A stretch of 64,000 nucleotides of DNA from Bacillus methanolicus PB1. Lineage in GTDB: Bacteria > Bacillota > Bacilli > Bacillales > Cytobacillaceae. The translations under genes and the position numbers were made by a program. The stretch spans positions 620,001 through 684,000 of the forward strand of contig NZ_AFEU01000002.1 of NCBI RefSeq assembly GCF_000262755.1, in the 5' to 3' direction. Positions 61,818 to 64,000 of the stretch are shown one piece after another (positions within the stretch are counted from its first letter, which is position 1; the number at the start of each line of letters is the position of its first letter). Below the pieces are notes generated by a model. The model was not told the origin of the DNA. It did not search any database and was given only the letters and a program-made list of their open reading frames with translations.

Positions 61818-63434
61818 CTACAAATGAAGCAATTCTTTGATGCGAAAGGCTAAGCGAAGGCGGAAGGTGGTATCAGGATCTTTTAGACTTTTTCCAATTA
61901 GTTCTTCGCATTTTTCTAACCGATAAATAACGGTATTTCTATGAACAAATAGTTTCTTGGCTGTTTCTGAAATCTGACAGTGGCTTTCTAAAAATACAAA
62001 TAATGTATGCAATAGGATTTGTTTTTCGTTTACCGATTGACCTGACAATTTTTGCAATGTTTGATTGTAAAAATCTTCTAGATCTTGTATGGGAATCATC
62101 TTTAAAAGCTCGGCAATATCTTTTCTTCGATAGAATTGAATAAATTGGCGCTTTCCTGACAATCGACCGGTCTGCAGCGCTTCTAAAGCTTCTTTAAATC
62201 CTTTTTGGACATCTATAAATTGTTGGCATAGGTTGCTAATTCCAAAAGAAACTGTCAGATTATATCTGTTTTTGATTTTAAGCTGCAGTTCTTGCAGGAA
62301 AGGAAGAATGATGGAATTGAGATCTGCCCAGGATTCTATTAAAGGAAATAACAAAATGCAAATATTTCCTTTTGTAAAATGATGAATGGATTTAGAAAAG
62401 ATATAACTTTCTTCTTCGATAAACTCAAAAATAATATCAATTTCTTTGTGGAATTCTGTGAAACTTAACGAAGGATTGTTTTCATCAAGCTTTCCAATTG
62501 CACAAATATAAGATTGGTCGTTGATAATCAGAAATTCTTTTGCTTTAATAGCGATTTCTTCTTCGGATTGGAATGCTCCTTCAATAAAATTAATAAAAAA
62601 TTCATTGCGCACTTTTTTTGTGTATTGTTTTAACGCATTTTCTTTCATTAATTCAAAGGAAATAACATTGGCTGCTTGTTCGATGGCCAAAATAATTGAC
62701 GGGTTAGAAAAAGGAATAAAACCTATTACAGCTAAGCAGCCGCTGTTTTTCTCGTGGGTGTAAATTGGAAAAACGGAAACAACTTCTTGGTTAGATATAA
62801 TTGAAAAACAAGAATGAGAAGTGTTCGGTAAAAAAAGGCGGAATCCATTTGTGTATAGTTTCGAGAGTTTGCCAGAAATTTTTGAGAACGGATGAGAAGA
62901 AGCGATGATTCGAAAATGCTTATCCAGCAAAATAATCGGATATTTGATCATGGAAGATAAGTTTTCAAGCAAAGATGTTAATCCTTTGCCGCTCATAATA
63001 TGGTTAGTAAACTTTTGATGGGTTTTAATAGCAAAGAGCAATTCATTTGTTCGTTTATCGAGGATGTAACTTAAAGATTGATTGACGACTTCTCCTAAAG
63101 AAATATCTATTGGAAGTTCTATGATGGGGAATCCGATTTCATTAGCATAAGCAAGAGCGTTTTCTGGGATTTCTTCTAAAAACCGTTTTGTTTTAATGGC
63201 AAGACCTGCACATTGTTGTTCGTTCATGTTTTTTATTAACTCAAGTAAATCGTGCGGGTTGTCTTTAAGGTGATATGCTGTAGTAACAAGTAATTCGTTT
63301 GGCTTCAAATAATGGATGATATCAGGGGCATCCATCATATTTACACTAAATACTTCTCTTTCATTTCCTTTATGACCTGCAATAAGTCTTGCTTTGCCAA
63401 AAGCAGGTATGTGTAATATATCTGAAATTTTCAT
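61818..63434 (-). CDS. pucR: PucR-family transcriptional regulator of purine catabolism
   Basis: I take the ATG at 63434 (MKISDILHIP); an ATG 16 codons upstream lacks a site and AAAAGGAG is 14 bases from the chosen one. The 538-residue protein has the N-terminal PucR sensing domain (ARLIAGHKGNEREVFSVNMMD), a central GGDEF-like region (LTVSFGIS), and a C-terminal HTH (HCQISETAKKLFVHRNTVIYRLEKCEELIG). In Bacillus it switches purine genes on when ring-opened products accumulate. The gene is next to pucL and divergent from allC. Confidence 0.93.
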   Translation of the reverse strand: MKISDILHIPAFGKARLIAGHKGNEREVFSVNMMDAPDIIHYLKPNELLVTTAYHLKDNPHDLLELIKNMNEQQCAGLAIKTKRFLEEIPENALAYANEIGFPIIELPIDISLGEVVNQSLSYILDKRTNELLFAIKTHQKFTNHIMSGKGLTSLLENLSSMIKYPIILLDKHFRIIASSHPFSKISGKLSKLYTNGFRLFLPNTSHSCFSIISNQEVVSVFPIYTHEKNSGCLAVIGFIPFSNPSIILAIEQAANVISFELMKENALKQYTKKVRNEFFINFIEGAFQSEEEIAIKAKEFLIINDQSYICAIGKLDENNPSLSFTEFHKEIDIIFEFIEEESYIFSKSIHHFTKGNICILLFPLIESWADLNSIILPFLQELQLKIKNRYNLTVSFGISNLCQQFIDVQKGFKEALEALQTGRLSGKRQFIQFYRRKDIAELLKMIPIQDLEDFYNQTLQKLSGQSVNEKQILLHTLFVFLESHCQISETAKKLFVHRNTVIYRLEKCEELIGKSLKDPDTTFRLRLAFRIKELLHL

Positions 63435-63562
63435 ACTCCCAATTCCACTCCTTTTTAATTTGTTCGATTGGTTAAACTGCACAAAAATTTATAAAATTTA
63501 TAACGATTTTACCAATGAATATGGAGAAGAATCAAGGTAAAATCAAATTAAATAACATATCA

Positions 63563-63579
63563 TGTTAAATTTAGTTACA
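63563..63579. promoter_or_regulatory. TnrA/GlnR-type site between pucR and the allC-like gene
   Basis: TGTTAAATTTAGTTACA fits TGTNA-N7-TNACA exactly. It lies 43 bp before the allantoate amidohydrolase start and 129 bp before the pucR start. Confidence 0.65.
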
Positions 63580-63613
63580 CATCATATTATTTGAAGCAGA
63601 AAGAGGGAAAAGC

Positions 63614-64000
63614 ATGGCGAACAATTTACATTCCTCTTTTCAGTTGGGGGAAAAAGTAGAAAGGATGATTGAATGGCTTTCTTCTTTTGGCAAAACAGAA
63701 AATGGCGGGGTTACTCGATTATTATACAGTGAACCTTGGCTTTTAGCTCAAGAAGCCTTAAGGAAAAAAATGGATCAATGCGGACTATGTACATATTTTG
63801 ATGATGTTGGCAATTTATTTGGCAGGGCGGAAGGAACGGAATCCTCATCGCCAATTATTTTAACCGGTTCGCATATTGATACGGTTATAGATGGTGGAAA
63901 ATATGATGGTTCCTATGGAATCATTTCAAGCTTGCTTGCGGTGGAATATCTTCTAAATCATTATGGATTTCCTAAAAAAACCATTGAGGTTGTTTCTTTA
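63614..64000 (+). CDS. allantoate amidohydrolase, N-terminal part, cut by the window edge
   Basis: ATG at 63614 follows GAGGGAAAAGC. The 129 codons seen encode SSFGKTENGGVTRLLYSEPW and GSHIDTVIDGGKYDGSYG, the M20-type metal ligands (His and Asp) of AllC/PucF and related N-carbamoyl amidases. It converts allantoate to ureidoglycine with release of ammonia and CO2. The C-terminal part lies beyond 64000. Ureidoglycolate lyase or similar may follow. Confidence 0.88.
   Translation, partial: MANNLHSSFQLGEKVERMIEWLSSFGKTENGGVTRLLYSEPWLLAQEALRKKMDQCGLCTYFDDVGNLFGRAEGTESSSPIILTGSHIDTVIDGGKYDGSYGIISSLLAVEYLLNHYGFPKKTIEVVSL

Overview
The window looks like chromosomal DNA of a low-to-mid GC member of the Bacillaceae. 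The evidence is AAAGGAGG-type ribosome binding sites with many TTG and GTG starts, TnrA/GlnR-type and Pho-type operators, a PucR/PucL/PucM purine system, and an SbsC-like S-layer anchoring domain of the kind known from Geobacillus and related thermophilic bacilli. I cannot name the species. No rRNA, tRNA or CRISPR array was found.

Layout. (1) 1-4.8 kb is a graveyard of transposable elements: two IstB fragments, a shattered IS66 transposase and a decayed transposase with a Mu-type C-terminus. They flank a secreted CAP/Ig-like protein. (2) 4.8-31 kb is a secretome region: a ribbon-helix-helix fusion protein, a beta-propeller protein, an S-layer-anchored 5'-nucleotidase, an extracellular nuclease-like protein, two repeat-rich secreted proteins, a pair of secreted proteins with the same two domains in opposite order, galE, Ig-like surface proteins and a 1572-residue phosphodiester glycosidase/phosphatase. 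Pho-box-like repeats precede the 5'-nucleotidase and the giant phosphatase, so part of this region is probably a phosphate-scavenging set. A c-di-GMP-I riboswitch with a terminator sits at 17.5 kb. (3) 31.2-42 kb is one urea operon: urtABCDE transporter, ureABC urease, ureEFGD accessory genes and a nickel-transporter-like gene, with two GlnR/TnrA-type sites at its promoter. (4) 42-46.4 kb holds manC, a Fic AMPylase-type gene, and a lysine-rich coiled-coil secreted protein behind a second GEMM-like riboswitch, followed by an array of 18 copies of a 20-bp repeat. (5) 46.4-64 kb is a nitrogen-scavenging cluster for N-heterocycles: a TrzA/SAH-deaminase-like amidohydrolase, a creatininase-family hydrolase, an ABC transporter, an FAD oxidoreductase, two cytosine-deaminase-like proteins, a three-subunit xanthine dehydrogenase, PucM, PucL, PucR and the start of an allantoate amidohydrolase gene.

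How it works together. Regions 3 and 5 form one logical pathway: purine or other heterocyclic bases are deaminated and oxidised to urate, urate is opened to allantoin and allantoate, urea is released or imported, and urease gives ammonia. Matches to the TnrA/GlnR consensus (TGTNA-N7-TNACA) occur at 31237, 47904, 61739 and 63563, plus a one-mismatch site at 31260, so the two regions are probably co-regulated by nitrogen status. The least explained parts are the creatininase/ABC/FAD-oxidase/double-deaminase block, a roughly 110-bp element present three times inside the nitrogen operons, the two riboswitches, and the dispersed 20-bp arrays. All functions are inferred from sequence by eye; no database search was run.
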